A stretch of 64,000 nt of DNA from Defluviimonas sp. SAOS-178_SWC. Lineage in GTDB: Bacteria; Pseudomonadota; Alphaproteobacteria; Rhodobacterales; Rhodobacteraceae. The stretch is from the NCBI RefSeq assembly GCF_039830135.1, contig NZ_CP156081.1:3830001-3894000 (forward strand), given 5' to 3'. A program made the translations under genes and the position numbers. The notes under the pieces were generated by a model, which saw nothing but the letters and a program-made list of their open reading frames with translations, searched no databases and was not told the DNA's origin. Each line of letters opens with the position of its first letter. Position 1 is the first letter of the stretch. Positions 19,724 through 29,686 of this stretch are shown here, one piece after another.

Positions 19724-20764
19724 TTGACCCCGAACTCCCAATCCCTCGCTGACCTCGGCTGGTCGGCGGATTTCCTGCGCCAGCTCGACGACGACGATCT
19801 GGCCAACCTCACCCCCGCCCGCATCGCCGGCGTCCACCGGGCCCGGCTGTCGGCGCTGACCACGGAAGGCCCCGTCGAGCTCACCCTGCCGCCTGACCTC
19901 TCGGCAGGCGATGTCGCCGTCGGCGACTGGGTGCTTGCCGACGGCGAAACCGGCCGCGCCACGCGGCTTCTCGACCGCAAGTCCCGCATCTTCCGGCGCG
20001 CGGCCGGCGATCCCTCGCGCGAGCAGCTCATCGTGGCCAATGTCGACACCGTCTTCATCACAACGACCTGCACCGAGGAATTCAACGAGGCGCGGTTGGA
20101 GCGGTACCTGTCGCTTTGCCACGCCGGCGGGGTGCCACCGGTCTTCGTCCTGACCAAGATCGACCGCACCGACGAGCCGGACGCCTATCTCGACCGCCTC
20201 CGTGCCATCGGCCCGAACGTGCCGGCGGTGGCGGTGAACGCCAAGGCCCCCGGCGCTGTGGAGGCCCTGAAACCCTGGTGCGGCCCCGGCCAGACCGTCG
20301 CCTTCCTCGGCATGTCCGGCGTCGGCAAGTCCACGCTCGCCTCCGCCCTGACCGGCCTCGACCTCGACACCGGCGAGGTTCGCGAGGACGACATGAAAGG
20401 CCGCCACACCACCACCGCGCGCGAGATGCACGCGATCCCGGGCGGCGGCTGGCTGATCGACACGCCGGGGATGCGGGAACTCAGGCTTACCGACATGGCC
20501 GAGGGGATCGACGAGACTTTCGCCGAGATCGCCGAACTCGCGACCCAGTGCCGTTTCCGCGACTGTTCGCACGGCCCGGAACCCGGCTGCGCCGTTCAGG
20601 CGGCGGTCAAGGCGGGCGATGTCGACGCCGCCCGCGTCGAGCGCTGGAAGAAGCTCCGCGCCGAGGATGCCGAACACTCGGCCCTCGCACTGGACCGCAA
20701 GCGGAAGGGCAAGTCGCTGTCGAAGCTCGTCAGGCAGGTGAAGAAGGTGAAACGCGGGGAATGA
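19724..20764 (+). CDS. rsgA: Ribosome small-subunit GTPase A
   Basis: A 346-residue circularly permuted GTPase that checks late 30S maturation. Order of GTPase motifs is permuted: TKID (G4) at about 145, then GMSGVGKST (G1) at about 198, then GRHTT and DTPG (G3). An N-terminal OB fold and a C-terminal zinc knuckle CRFRDCSHGPEPGC complete the family layout. The tail is basic (RKRKGKSLSKLVRQVKKVKRGE overall). The start appears to be a TTG at 19724 with a weak CGAGGG upstream; no later ATG gives a full OB domain. Confidence 0.93.
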   Translation: MTPNSQSLADLGWSADFLRQLDDDDLANLTPARIAGVHRARLSALTTEGPVELTLPPDLSAGDVAVGDWVLADGETGRATRLLDRKSRIFRRAAGDPSREQLIVANVDTVFITTTCTEEFNEARLERYLSLCHAGGVPPVFVLTKIDRTDEPDAYLDRLRAIGPNVPAVAVNAKAPGAVEALKPWCGPGQTVAFLGMSGVGKSTLASALTGLDLDTGEVREDDMKGRHTTTAREMHAIPGGGWLIDTPGMRELRLTDMAEGIDETFAEIAELATQCRFRDCSHGPEPGCAVQAAVKAGDVDAARVERWKKLRAEDAEHSALALDRKRKGKSLSKLVRQVKKVKRGE

Positions 20765-20779
20765 TCCCGGAGGCCACGC

Positions 20780-21457
20780 CTACCGTTCGGTCGCACCCTT
20801 GCCCGACAGGATGTGGCCGCGGAACTTCTCGATCCGAGCCAGGCGCGTGTCGCGCCTGGCGGCGGAAGAAAGGTTGATCACATAGCTCTTCTGCCGCCCC
20901 GGCGTCAGCCGGTGGAAAGCCTCGGCAAGCTCGGGGTCGGCATCGAGCGCCTCGACCAGCTCCTCCGGCAACGTCGGCGCGGCTGTGTCCTTTGCCGGCA
21001 GGAGGCCGGCCTCGGCATAGCCCATCGCTTCCTTCAGGTAGGCCGCGAGGGTCGGTTCGATCGCCGCGACCCGATCGTTGTCGCGGAATCGGATCATGTC
21101 GGGGTGCCTTGTGTTCGGCCCCTGCCGTTCAAGCACCCCCGCCGGATCCGTCATCAGCGCGGCATTGAAGAAGGTCAGCCGGAAGTCGCCGCGCAACGCG
21201 CCGATGATCGCGATGTTCCGCCCGGCGTGCATATAGCAGGGATGCCCCCATTTCACCGTCTCGACAAGCCCCGCTGCCCGGCAGATCCCGCGCAGCTTGC
21301 CCAGCCCCACGCTCCATGTCCGGGTCGAACAATCGGGCGTCGCGAACCGCGCGCAGCGGCCGCAGCCCTTGGTGAAGAAGTCCTCGATCTCGGTGATCAT
21401 CTCCGGTCTCTCCAGTTCCGGCGGCATGTCGGTCTTTTTTCGGGGATCGGCCGCCAT
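20780..21457 (-). CDS. YdeI/DUF1801-family protein
   Basis: A 225-residue cytoplasmic protein. Residues about 20-140 resemble the DUF1801/YdhG domain (VKWGHPCYMHAGRNIAIIGA, LTFFNAALM), and the C-terminus is the YdeI domain (LPEELVEALDADPELAEAF, LTPGRQKSYVINLSSA, with IEKFRGHILSGKG at the end). No enzymatic activity is established for the family. It is convergent with rsgA and divergent from dnaX. The 225 bases from 21458 to 21682 hold no gene. Confidence 0.75.
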   Translation of the reverse strand: MAADPRKKTDMPPELERPEMITEIEDFFTKGCGRCARFATPDCSTRTWSVGLGKLRGICRAAGLVETVKWGHPCYMHAGRNIAIIGALRGDFRLTFFNAALMTDPAGVLERQGPNTRHPDMIRFRDNDRVAAIEPTLAAYLKEAMGYAEAGLLPAKDTAAPTLPEELVEALDADPELAEAFHRLTPGRQKSYVINLSSAARRDTRLARIEKFRGHILSGKGATER

Positions 21458-21682
21458 CCCGCAAGCCGGCCATGCTCGGCGGACCGCCGGACCGGCAAGA
21501 GCATGCCCAAAAAAAACCGTTGCGAAACCATGACGCCACCGCGTGCCGTGTAGCTACGGAAAAACCACACGTACCCTACGCGTCCGGGACGCGAAACCGA
21601 CGGGCCGCTGACGGGTGGACGAGGGCCACACGGACCCTTACGTTAGCCCGAGCCCCGAATCCGAGAGCGGCCCGAACACCTT

Positions 21683-23437
21683 ATGACCGAGACCCAAGGG
21701 ACCCGCTACCAGGTCCTCGCCCGCAAGTACCGCCCCGAGACCTTCGCCGACCTCGTCGGGCAGGACGCGATGGTGCGCACCCTGAAGAACGCCTTTGCCG
21801 CCGACCGGATCGCACAGGCCTTCATCATGACGGGCATCCGGGGCACCGGAAAGACGACGACCGCACGGATCATCGCCAAGGGCATGAACTGCGTAGGCCC
21901 CGACGGCACGGGCGGCCCCACGACCGATCCTTGCGGCAAATGCGAACATTGCGTGGCGATCATGGAAGGCCGCCATGTCGACGTGATGGAGATGGACGCA
22001 GCCAGCCGCACCGGCGTCGGCGACATCCGCGAAATCATTGAATCCGTTCACTATCGCGCCGCCTCGGCGCGCTACAAGATCTACATCATCGACGAAGTTC
22101 ACATGCTCTCGACAAACGCCTTCAACGCGCTTCTGAAGACGCTTGAGGAACCGCCCGCGCATGTGAAGTTCATCTTCGCCACGACCGAGATCCGCAAGGT
22201 GCCGGTCACGGTCCTGTCGCGCTGCCAGCGCTTCGACCTGCGCCGGATCGAGCCCGAGGTGATGATCGCGCTCCTGCGCAAGATCGCGACTGCCGAGAAG
22301 GCCGAGATCACCGACGACGCGCTCGCCCTCATCACCCGCGCCGCCGAAGGCTCCGCACGCGACGCGACCTCGCTTCTCGACCAGGCGATCTCCCACGGCG
22401 CCGGAGAGACGACGGCGGATCAGGTCCGGGCGATGCTCGGCCTCGCCGACCGGGGCCGGGTGCTCGACCTCGTCGACCTGATCCTGAAAGGCGACGCGGC
22501 CGGCGCGCTGAACGAACTCAGCGCCCAATATGCCGACGGCGCCGATCCGATGGCGGTGCTTCGCGACCTTGCCGAGATCACCCACTGGGTGTCCGTGATC
22601 AAGATCACGCCAGAAGCGGCCGAGGATCCGACCATCGGCCCCGACGAACGCGCGCGCGGTCAGGCGATGGCCTCGGCCTTGCCGATGCGGGTGCTGACGC
22701 GGATGTGGCAGATGCTCCTGAAGGCGCTGGAGGAAGTGGCCGCCGCCCCGAACGCGATGATGGCGGCGGAAATGGCGGTGATCCGCCTGACTCATGTTGC
22801 CGACCTGCCGGATCCCGAGCAACTGCTCCGCCGCCTGTCCGAAGGCCCCGGTCCCGCCGCGCCGCAGGGACGCGGGGGGGCGCCTTCGGGGACGACAGCC
22901 CATGCCGCGCCGGCCCATGCCACCGCCCGCGCACAGGTGGCCTCGGCCCCGACCGGGAATGGCACCGCAACGGCGCTCGCGCGGGCGCCGGAAACTTCGC
23001 TTGCCCGATATGCAAGCTTTCCGGCCGTTATCGAGCTGATCCGCCACAACCGCGACGTGAAACTGCTTCTCGAAGTGGAAAACCACGTCCGCCTCGTTCA
23101 TTACGCCCCCGGCCGGATCGAGTTCGAACCGGCGGCGGACGCGCCCCGCGACCTCGCCGCGACGCTGGCCGGGCGCCTTCAAAGCTGGACCGGCGTGCGT
23201 TGGGGGGTTTCCGTCGTCTCCGAAGGCGGCGCCCAAACGATCGCCGAGGAACGCAGTGCCAAGGAAGACGCCGCGAAGGTGAAGGCGAAGGACAATCCCC
23301 TTGTAAAGGCGGTTTTCGCGGCCTTCCCGGATGCCCATATCACCGCTATCAGAACGCCCGACGACGTTCAGGCCGAGGTCCGGGCGGAAGCCCTGCCCGA
23401 GGTCGAGGACGAATGGGACCCGTTCGAGGACAATTGA
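21683..23437 (+). CDS. dnaX: DNA polymerase III subunit gamma/tau
   Basis: A 584-residue clamp-loader subunit. The AAA+ domain begins ARKYRPETFADLVGQ, with Walker A GIRGTGKTTT (about 51-60), a zinc knuckle CGKCEHC, Walker B IYIIDEVHML and sensor 1 FIFATTE. Domain III follows (about 240-380), then an Ala/Pro-rich linker and a C-terminal tau domain that contacts the polymerase. It heads the dnaX-ybaB-recR operon conserved across proteobacteria. I see no obvious A-rich slippery site of the Escherichia coli gamma type. Confidence 0.95.
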   Translation: MTETQGTRYQVLARKYRPETFADLVGQDAMVRTLKNAFAADRIAQAFIMTGIRGTGKTTTARIIAKGMNCVGPDGTGGPTTDPCGKCEHCVAIMEGRHVDVMEMDAASRTGVGDIREIIESVHYRAASARYKIYIIDEVHMLSTNAFNALLKTLEEPPAHVKFIFATTEIRKVPVTVLSRCQRFDLRRIEPEVMIALLRKIATAEKAEITDDALALITRAAEGSARDATSLLDQAISHGAGETTADQVRAMLGLADRGRVLDLVDLILKGDAAGALNELSAQYADGADPMAVLRDLAEITHWVSVIKITPEAAEDPTIGPDERARGQAMASALPMRVLTRMWQMLLKALEEVAAAPNAMMAAEMAVIRLTHVADLPDPEQLLRRLSEGPGPAAPQGRGGAPSGTTAHAAPAHATARAQVASAPTGNGTATALARAPETSLARYASFPAVIELIRHNRDVKLLLEVENHVRLVHYAPGRIEFEPAADAPRDLAATLAGRLQSWTGVRWGVSVVSEGGAQTIAEERSAKEDAAKVKAKDNPLVKAVFAAFPDAHITAIRTPDDVQAEVRAEALPEVEDEWDPFEDN

Positions 23438-23447
23438 GGAGAAGACG

Positions 23448-23801
23448 ATGCTGAAAGGTTTGGGCGGGCTCGGCGGACTTGGCGACATGACCAAGATGAT
23501 GAAGGCCGCGCAGGAGATGCAGTCCAAGATGGCCGCGCTGACCGAGGAGATGGATCGCATCACCGTCACCGGCGAAAGCGGCGCGGGGCTTGTGAAGGCG
23601 GTCTGCACCGCGAAGGGCGAGCTCAAGTCGCTCGACATCGACCCGTCGATCTTCCAGCCCTCCGAGAAGGAAGTGGTGGAGGATCTGATCCTCGCCGCGA
23701 TCAAGGATGCGCAGAAGCGGGCGCAGGACCGTACGCGGCAGGAGCAACAGAAGATGATGCAAGAGATGGGCCTTCCGGCCGACATGAAGCTGCCCTTCTG
23801 A
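23448..23801 (+). CDS. ybaB: Nucleoid-associated protein, YbaB/EbfC family
   Basis: A 117-residue protein beginning [20 protein letters not shown], with the coiled helices ([15 protein letters not shown]) and [12 protein letters not shown] strand typical of YbaB/EbfC DNA-binding dimers. AGGAGAAG lies right after the dnaX stop and before this ATG, so the gene is translated from the dnaX transcript. The true start is 23448, inside a longer shadow reading frame. The conserved dnaX-ybaB-recR order suggests a role near replication or repair, still undefined. Confidence 0.93.
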   Translation: MLKGLGGLGGLGDMTKMMKAAQEMQSKMAALTEEMDRITVTGESGAGLVKAVCTAKGELKSLDIDPSIFQPSEKEVVEDLILAAIKDAQKRAQDRTRQEQQKMMQEMGLPADMKLPF

Positions 23802-23806
23802 CCCCC

Positions 23807-24406
23807 GTGTCCGACAGCACCCGCGACATCGAGGCGTTGATCGAGCTGATGGCCCGCCTGCCGGGCCTCGGACCCCGCTCGGCGCGGCGCGCGGTTCTGC
23901 ATCTGATCAAAAAGCGTGGGCAGGTGATGGCGCCGCTCGCGCAGGCGATGGCCCAGGTCGCGACAACCGCGCGGGAATGCGCCATCTGCGGCAACATCGG
24001 CACCGCCGATATCTGCGACATCTGCCGGGACGAGCGGCGGGCGACGGGAGAGATTTGCGTGGTCGAGGACGTGGCGGACCTCTGGGCGATGGAGCGTGGA
24101 CAGTCGTTCAAGGGCCGCTACCACGTTCTTGGCGGAACGCTTTCCGCCCTCGATGCCGTCGGCCCCGAGGAATTGCGCATTCCCCGGCTATTGGACCGTA
24201 TCCGCGACGAGGGGATCGCCGAGATCATCCTCGCCCTCAACGCTACCGTCGACGGCCAGACGACCGCGCATTACATCGCCGAGGCGCTGGAGGGGACCGG
24301 CGCCACCGTGACCTCACTGGCGCAGGGCGTGCCGATCGGCGGCGAACTCGACTACCTCGACGACGGCACGATCCAGGCCGCGCTCCGGGCGCGGAAACGG
24401 GTCTGA
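23807..24406 (+). CDS. recR: Recombination mediator protein RecR
   Basis: A 199-residue RecR that, with RecO, loads RecA on SSB-coated single strands. A helix-hairpin-helix ([19 protein letters not shown]) comes first, then a four-cysteine zinc finger ([16 protein letters not shown]) and a Toprim domain ([26 protein letters not shown]) with a Walker-like C-terminus. The start is a GTG at 23807, five bases after the ybaB stop. It is the last gene of the operon and converges with the LysR gene. Confidence 0.95.
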   Translation: MSDSTRDIEALIELMARLPGLGPRSARRAVLHLIKKRGQVMAPLAQAMAQVATTARECAICGNIGTADICDICRDERRATGEICVVEDVADLWAMERGQSFKGRYHVLGGTLSALDAVGPEELRIPRLLDRIRDEGIAEIILALNATVDGQTTAHYIAEALEGTGATVTSLAQGVPIGGELDYLDDGTIQAALRARKRV

Positions 24407-24425
24407 CGAACGGCAGGGCGCGCCG

Positions 24426-25322
24426 TCACCGAAAGCGGAAAGGCTCGAGGCTCTTTTCGAACGCGTCGAGGAATTCGAGCGCGAGGAGCGACGCGCGCGC
24501 GTTCGAGGGGCGCAAAAGCGACAGCCGGTGCGGCACATCCGGGCGGAACGGCCGGATGACGAGCCCGCGATGCTCGTATTCCCGCGCGTCCATTTCGCTG
24601 ACGACGGACACGCCGGCCCCGGCCGCGACCAGCATGCAGGCGGCCGTGAACTGCCGCGTCTCGACATGGCTGCCGAGCCGCATGTTTCGCAAGGCAAACG
24701 CCTCTGACAGGCGCTGATAGAAGCCGCTGTCGCGCCGCGTGTGAATGATCCGTTCGTGTGCGAGATCCGAGGGCCAGATCTCCGCCTTCGCCGCCAGCCC
24801 ATGGCCCGTGGGCAAGATACAGACGGTCCGCATCAGGATCGTTGAGCTTTCCACCGTCGGGTGCCCCGCGAACTCGTCGGTGACACCGCAATCGTATTGC
24901 TCGCCGATGATCCACTCGAGGATGCGTTCCGGCCTGTCCGGCTCAAGAACCGCAGTGACGTTCGGCCGGTCGGACAGGAAGTCGGCGAGGACTTTCGGCA
25001 GATGGCTCGTTGCGAAGCCCGGCAAGCAGGCAATCCGCAGATGGCCGGCTTTTCTGGTGCTGAGATCCTGCGTCAACTGGCCGATCCGGCCGAGATTGTC
25101 GAGAACCCGCTCCACCTCGCGCAAGAGGAATTCCGCCTCGCGCGTCGGCACCAGGCGACCGCTCGAACGCTGGAAAAGCTCGAATTCGACCGAGGACGAG
25201 AGCGCCGACAACAGCCGGCTTACGGCGGGTTGCGAAATCGCCATCTCCTCCGCTGCGCGAGTGATCGAGCCTTTCAGCGCAACGGCGCGAAACGCTTCAA
25301 GCTGACGGATCGGGAAGGACAT
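24426..25322 (-). CDS. LysR-family transcription regulator
   Basis: A 298-residue regulator. The N-terminal winged helix-turn-helix reads LEAFRAVALKGSITRAAEEMAISQPAVSRLL, followed by the linker helix and a type 2 periplasmic-binding-like effector domain (about 90-295). The start at 25322 (MSFPIRQLEAF) fits the family; the frame upstream to 25373 is unsupported. It diverges from the ugpBAEC-like importer across an AT-rich control region and so most probably regulates it. The co-inducer is unknown. Confidence 0.9.
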   Translation of the reverse strand: MSFPIRQLEAFRAVALKGSITRAAEEMAISQPAVSRLLSALSSSVEFELFQRSSGRLVPTREAEFLLREVERVLDNLGRIGQLTQDLSTRKAGHLRIACLPGFATSHLPKVLADFLSDRPNVTAVLEPDRPERILEWIIGEQYDCGVTDEFAGHPTVESSTILMRTVCILPTGHGLAAKAEIWPSDLAHERIIHTRRDSGFYQRLSEAFALRNMRLGSHVETRQFTAACMLVAAGAGVSVVSEMDAREYEHRGLVIRPFRPDVPHRLSLLRPSNARASLLALEFLDAFEKSLEPFRFR

Positions 25323-25368
25323 CTCGGGTGCCTCGTCGCTGCGGCCCTCGCAGAGCAGCCAATGGCTT

Positions 25369-25420
25369 CTCATAACTCTATGTTATATTTTTTCAATATA
25401 AAATTTACTTGAATTATGAG
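25369..25420. promoter_or_regulatory. Nested inverted repeats in the lysR/ugpB divergent region
   Basis: Outer arms CTCATAA (25369-25375) and TTATGAG (25414-25420) enclose a second perfect pair TTATATT (25383-25389) and AATATAA (25395-25401). The segment is strikingly AT-rich for this genome. T-N11-A-like dyads in a divergent lysR spacer are typical LysR operators, so this probably holds the regulator's site and both promoters. Confidence 0.65.
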
Positions 25421-25497
25421 GCACATGGGGTTCTCCTTGATTGGCAGAGTCTCAAGGCCGCAAATCGGAAAGCGGCCATTCATTTGTGGAGGAGAGA

Positions 25498-26811
25498 ATG
25501 CAACGTCATTTCAAGGGCGTCCTTTTGGCCAGCGCGGTCATCGGGTTCGTGACCCCTGCCGCCGCGCAGACCGAAATCCAGTGGTGGCACGCCTTTACCG
25601 GCCGGCTCGGAGAGTTGCTCGAGCAGCAGGTCAAGGACTTCAACGCCAGCCAGAGCGAGTATGTCGTCGTGGCGTCCCACAAGGGCAACTATTCCGAGAC
25701 GCTGAACGCCGGCATCGCCGCCTTCCGCGCGGGCGAACAGCCGCATATCCTTCAGGTCTTCGAGGTCGGCACCGCGACCATGATGGCCGCCAAGGGTGCG
25801 GTGAAGCCGGTCTACGAGGTGATGGCCGAAAGCGGCCTGCCCTTCGATCCGGATGCCTACATGGCCGCCGTAAAGGGTTACTACACGACGACCGACGGGC
25901 AAATGCTGTCGCTGCCCTACAACTCCTCGACGCCGGTCCTCTACGTGAACCGCGACGCATTCACGGCTGCCGGGCTCGATCCCGACATGGACCTGTCGAC
26001 GTGGCAGAACGTGGGCGTAGCGCTTGACGGGCTGAAGGCCGGCGGCTCCACCTGCCCGCTCACCACCGCATGGCAGAGCTGGATTCAACTTGAAAACCTC
26101 TCCGCCTATCACAACGTCCCGTTCGCCACGAAAGAGAACGGCTTCGCCGGGTTCGACACCGAGCTGGCCTTCAACGGCCCGGTTCAGGTCCAGCATATCC
26201 AGGCGCTGGGCGACTGGGCCAAGGACGGGAAGTTCATCTATACCGGTCGCCGCAACGAAGGCGGCGCCAACTTCCGTGGCGGCGAATGCGCGCTCTTCAC
26301 CGAATCCTCGGCCGGCTATGCCGGCGTGAAGTCCGAGGCGCAGTTCGCCTTCGACATCCGCCCGCTGCCCTATTGGGACGGCGTCGAGGGCGCGCCGCAG
26401 AACACCATCATCGGCGGCGCCTCGCTCTGGGTCATGGCCGGGAAGCCGGCGGAGGACTACAAGGGCGTCGCGGCGTTCCTGAACTACCTCTCCTCGACCG
26501 ACGTCCAGGCGGCCTGGCACCAGAACACCGGCTACCTGCCGATCACGCTCGCGGCGGCCGAGAAGACCAAGGCCGACGGCTTCTACGACGCCAATCCCGG
26601 CACCGACATTGCCGGCATGCAGATGACCGCAAAGGCGCCGACGCCCAATTCCAAGGGCATCCGGCTTGGCTCCTTCGACCAGATCCGCACGATCATCGAC
26701 GAGGAACTGGAGGCGGTCTGGGCCGGTGACAAGGACGCGCAGGCGGCGCTCGACTCCGCGGTGACGCGGGGCAATGAGCTCCTGCGCCGCTTCGAGCAGG
26801 CGAACCGTTAA
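25498..26811 (+). CDS. ugpB: ABC sugar/glycerol-3-phosphate-type binding protein
   Basis: A 437-residue family 1 extracellular solute-binding protein. A Sec signal peptide (MQRHFKGVLLASAVIGFVTPAAA) is cut near AAAQTEIQWWH. UgpB features include WWHAFTGRLGELLEQQVKDFN, YSETLNAGIAAFRAGEQPHILQ-type N-lobe residues, SLPYNSSTPVLYVNRDAF and NTGYLPIT. GGAGGAGAG precedes the ATG. It starts a four-gene BAEC operon. The best-known substrate is sn-glycerol-3-phosphate or glycerophosphodiesters, but the LysR neighbour, in place of Pho control, leaves room for a different polyol or sugar phosphate. Confidence 0.85.
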   Translation: MQRHFKGVLLASAVIGFVTPAAAQTEIQWWHAFTGRLGELLEQQVKDFNASQSEYVVVASHKGNYSETLNAGIAAFRAGEQPHILQVFEVGTATMMAAKGAVKPVYEVMAESGLPFDPDAYMAAVKGYYTTTDGQMLSLPYNSSTPVLYVNRDAFTAAGLDPDMDLSTWQNVGVALDGLKAGGSTCPLTTAWQSWIQLENLSAYHNVPFATKENGFAGFDTELAFNGPVQVQHIQALGDWAKDGKFIYTGRRNEGGANFRGGECALFTESSAGYAGVKSEAQFAFDIRPLPYWDGVEGAPQNTIIGGASLWVMAGKPAEDYKGVAAFLNYLSSTDVQAAWHQNTGYLPITLAAAEKTKADGFYDANPGTDIAGMQMTAKAPTPNSKGIRLGSFDQIRTIIDEELEAVWAGDKDAQAALDSAVTRGNELLRRFEQANR

Positions 26812-26853
26812 GGTCCGCGCGGGGGCGGTTCCGCCGCCCCCGCCCTCGCTCCG

Positions 26854-27735
26854 ATGGAAAAGCGCGTCACCTTCAAGGGCTGGCTCCTGCCGCTCCTCCT
26901 CGTCCTGCCGCAGGCGGTCGTCTCGGCGGTCTTCTTCTTTTACCCGGCGGGACAGGCGGTCTGGCAGTCGATGTTCATCCCCGATCCGTTCGGGCTGAAG
27001 TCGCAGTTCGTGGGACTTGGCAACTTCGAATACCTCCTCGGCAACAGCTACTACCGGGCCTCCTTCGTGACGACGGCGGTATTCTCGACCCTCGTCACGG
27101 TCGTCTCGATGGGCGTGGCGCTTTACCTCGCGCTTCTGGCCGACCGCCTGATCAAGGGATCGGGCACCTACCGGACGCTCCTGATCTGGCCCTATGCCGT
27201 TGCCCCCGCGGTCGCGGGCGTCCTGTGGCTCTTCATGTTCAACACCCGCGTCGGCGTCGTCGCCTGGTATCTCGGCGTCCTCGGCTATGATTGGAACCAT
27301 GTGCTGAACGAGACCGAGGCGATGGGCCTCGTCGTCGTCGCCTCCTCCTGGGGCCGGATCAGCTACAATTTCCTCTTCTTCCTGGCCGGCCTTCAGGCGA
27401 TCCCGAAATCGGTGATCGAGGCCGCCGCGATCGACGGCGCGCATTTCTGGACGCGCTTCCGCACCATCGTCTGGCCGCTCCTCTCGCCCACGACCTTCTT
27501 CCTTTTGGTCGTCAACGTGGTCTACGCCTTCTTCGAGACCTTTGGCGTGATCCACACGATCACCGCCGGCGGCCCGCAGCAGGCGACCACGATCCTTGTC
27601 TACAAGGTCTTCTCCGACGGCTTCGTGGGGCAGGACCTCGGCTCCTCGGCGGCGCAGTCGGTGATCCTTCTGATCGTGGTGAGCGCACTGACCATCATCC
27701 AGTTCAAGTTCGTCGAACGGAGGGTGCATTACTGA
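26854..27735 (+). CDS. ugpA: ABC importer permease (UgpA type)
   Basis: A 293-residue inner-membrane permease with six predicted helices. The N-terminus [23 protein letters not shown] is typical of MalF/UgpA subunits and the EAA loop reads [27 protein letters not shown] across the cytoplasmic face (residue break inserted). [26 protein letters not shown] sequence near the C-terminus is characteristic of UgpA. Its stop overlaps the next start by one base. Confidence 0.9.
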   Translation: MEKRVTFKGWLLPLLLVLPQAVVSAVFFFYPAGQAVWQSMFIPDPFGLKSQFVGLGNFEYLLGNSYYRASFVTTAVFSTLVTVVSMGVALYLALLADRLIKGSGTYRTLLIWPYAVAPAVAGVLWLFMFNTRVGVVAWYLGVLGYDWNHVLNETEAMGLVVVASSWGRISYNFLFFLAGLQAIPKSVIEAAAIDGAHFWTRFRTIVWPLLSPTTFFLLVVNVVYAFFETFGVIHTITAGGPQQATTILVYKVFSDGFVGQDLGSSAAQSVILLIVVSALTIIQFKFVERRVHY

Positions 27736-28580
27736 TGGCGGGAATGGTCGAAAAGCGCGGATTTGGCCTGTGGCTCACCCATCTCGGGTTGATCGTCGGC
27801 GTCCTCTTCATCTTCTTCCCGATCTGGCTCGCCTTCGTCGCCTCGACCGTGACGCAGCCTGAAATCGCCCGCCCGCCGATGCCGCTTCTGCCCGGCGACC
27901 AGTTCTTCGAGAATTACCGCAAGGCACTCGTCTCGGGCGTCAACGCCCCCGTCGCGACGATGCTCTTCAACTCGTTCGTGATGGCGATGGGGATCGCGGT
28001 CGGCAAGATCGTGATCTCGATCCTCTCGGCCTTCGCCATCGTCTATTTCCGCTTCCCCGGACGGAAGGCGTTCTTCTGGCTCATCTTCCTGACCCTGATG
28101 CTGCCGGTCGAGGTGCGGATCGTGCCAACCTACGAGGTCGCGGCGGGCTTCGGCATGCTGAACAGCTATTCGGGCCTCATCTTCCCGCTCGTGGCCTCGG
28201 CGACCGCGACCTTCCTCTTCCGGCAGTTCTTCCTGACCGTGCCGGACGAACTGGCCGAAGCCGCCCGCGTCGACGGCGCCCGCCCGATGCGGTTCTTCTG
28301 GGACATCCTCTTGCCGATGAGCCGTACGAACATCGCGGCCCTCTTCGTGATCCTCTTCATCTATGGCTGGAACCAGTATCTCTGGCCGCTCCTCATCACC
28401 ACCGACCCGGAGATGAACACCATCGTGATGGGCATCAAGCAGATGTTCCCGTCGGGCGACGACATCGCCGACTGGCCGGTGATCATGGCGACCTCGATCC
28501 TTGCCATGCTGCCGCCCATCCTCGTCGTCGTGTCGATGCAGAAGCTCTTTATCCGCGGCCTTGTCGAAAGCGAGAAATGA
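27735..28580 (+). CDS. ugpE: ABC importer permease (UgpE type)
   Basis: A 281-residue MalG-like permease, partner of UgpA. The N-terminal helix LTHLGLIVGVLFIFFPIW and the EAA loop DELAEAARVDGARPMRFFWDI are clear, as is the UgpE stretch YGWNQYLWPLLIT. The ATG at 27735 overlaps the ugpA stop as TGATG, so translation is coupled. Three bases separate its stop from ugpC's ATG. Confidence 0.92.
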   Translation: MAGMVEKRGFGLWLTHLGLIVGVLFIFFPIWLAFVASTVTQPEIARPPMPLLPGDQFFENYRKALVSGVNAPVATMLFNSFVMAMGIAVGKIVISILSAFAIVYFRFPGRKAFFWLIFLTLMLPVEVRIVPTYEVAAGFGMLNSYSGLIFPLVASATATFLFRQFFLTVPDELAEAARVDGARPMRFFWDILLPMSRTNIAALFVILFIYGWNQYLWPLLITTDPEMNTIVMGIKQMFPSGDDIADWPVIMATSILAMLPPILVVVSMQKLFIRGLVESEK

Positions 28581-28583
28581 CGA

Positions 28584-29600
28584 ATGGCGACCGTGACGCT
28601 CGAAAACCTGCGCAAGAGCTTCGGCAAGACCGAGATCATCCACGGCGTCGATATCGACATCGCCGACGGCGAGTTCATCGTGATCGTCGGCCCCTCGGGC
28701 TGCGGCAAGTCCACGCTTCTCAGGATGGTCGCGGGGCTGGAAACCGTCACCTCGGGCGAGGTGCGGATTGATGGCGCGCGGGTGAACGAGAAGGAGCCGA
28801 TGGACCGCAACATCGCGATGGTCTTTCAGAATTATGCGCTCTACCCGCATATGACGGTCGCGGCCAACATGGCCTACGGGTTGAAGATCGCCGGAAAACC
28901 CAAGGCCGAGATCGCGGAGCGCGTGGCCGAAGCCGCGCGGCTCCTGCAACTCGAACCCTATCTCGATCGCAAGCCGCGCGAGTTGTCGGGCGGCCAGCGC
29001 CAGCGGGTGGCGATGGGCCGGGCCATCGTGCGCGAACCGGCCGTGTTTCTCTTCGACGAGCCTTTGTCGAACCTCGACGCGAAGCTTCGCGTGCAGATGC
29101 GGCTGGAGATCAAGCAGCTACAGCGCAAGCTCGGCATCACCGCGCTCTACGTCACCCACGACCAGGTGGAGGCGATGACGCTGGCCGATCGGATGATCGT
29201 GATGAATGCGGGCGTCGCCGAACAGATCGGCGCGCCGATGGAGGTGTACGAGAACCCCTCCACGACATTCGTCGCCGGCTTCATCGGCTCACCGCCGATG
29301 AACTTCCTTTCGGGCGTGGCGCTGCCGGCGCTACCACCGACGACGGAGCTTGGGGTCAGGCCCGAGCATGTCGAATTGACGGCGCCGGGGGCGGGCAAGG
29401 TCGACGCGACCGTGCTTTACGCCGAAGCGCTCGGCGCCGAAACGCTGGTCCATCTGCGGCTCGCCGACGGCGTACAGGTAACGGCGCGGATCGGCGGCAA
29501 GGCCACGCCGCCGTCGGAAGGCTCGACCACCGGCCTTGCCTGGAGCGACGAGCATGCGATGCTTTTCGGGCCTGACGGGAAAAGGGTGCCGCGCAGCTAG
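28584..29600 (+). CDS. ugpC: ABC importer ATPase (UgpC type)
   Basis: A 338-residue MalK/UgpC ATPase. Walker A is GPSGCGKST, the signature is [15 protein letters not shown], Walker [16 protein letters not shown] and the switch histidine [17 protein letters not shown]. A C-terminal OB-type regulatory domain (about 240-338) contains [10 protein letters not shown] and [10 protein letters not shown]. It energises UgpAE and is the last gene of the operon; a hairpin follows that better serves the convergent hsp20. Confidence 0.92.
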   Translation: MATVTLENLRKSFGKTEIIHGVDIDIADGEFIVIVGPSGCGKSTLLRMVAGLETVTSGEVRIDGARVNEKEPMDRNIAMVFQNYALYPHMTVAANMAYGLKIAGKPKAEIAERVAEAARLLQLEPYLDRKPRELSGGQRQRVAMGRAIVREPAVFLFDEPLSNLDAKLRVQMRLEIKQLQRKLGITALYVTHDQVEAMTLADRMIVMNAGVAEQIGAPMEVYENPSTTFVAGFIGSPPMNFLSGVALPALPPTTELGVRPEHVELTAPGAGKVDATVLYAEALGAETLVHLRLADGVQVTARIGGKATPPSEGSTTGLAWSDEHAMLFGPDGKRVPRS

Positions 29601-29627
29601 CGGCGAAAGCCATTCACCCGGCGGGCC

Positions 29628-29659
29628 AAAACAAAAAGGGCGCGTGTCACCACGCGCCC
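29628..29659 (-). terminator. Intrinsic terminator of the hsp20 gene
   Basis: A perfect nine-base stem (29638-29646 with 29651-29659, loop TCAC) is followed on the minus strand by TTTTTGTTT. It lies between the convergent ugpC and hsp20 genes and has the U-tract only on the hsp20 side. Confidence 0.88.
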
Positions 29660-29686
29660 CCGTTATTATGGGATCAGAGTGGCGGA

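Noticed and set aside
21458..21682. Small RNA or tRNA upstream of dnaX
   Set aside because: Some GC hairpins exist, but no cloverleaf or known RNA signature; treated as promoter region.
21638..24124. Very long minus-strand frame opposite dnaX-ybaB-recR
   Set aside because: High-GC antisense artefact; the plus strand holds three well-known genes with all motifs.
25480..27729. 749-codon minus-strand frame opposite the ugp operon
   Set aside because: Arg/Gly/Asp-rich shadow of ugpB and ugpA with no domain pattern.
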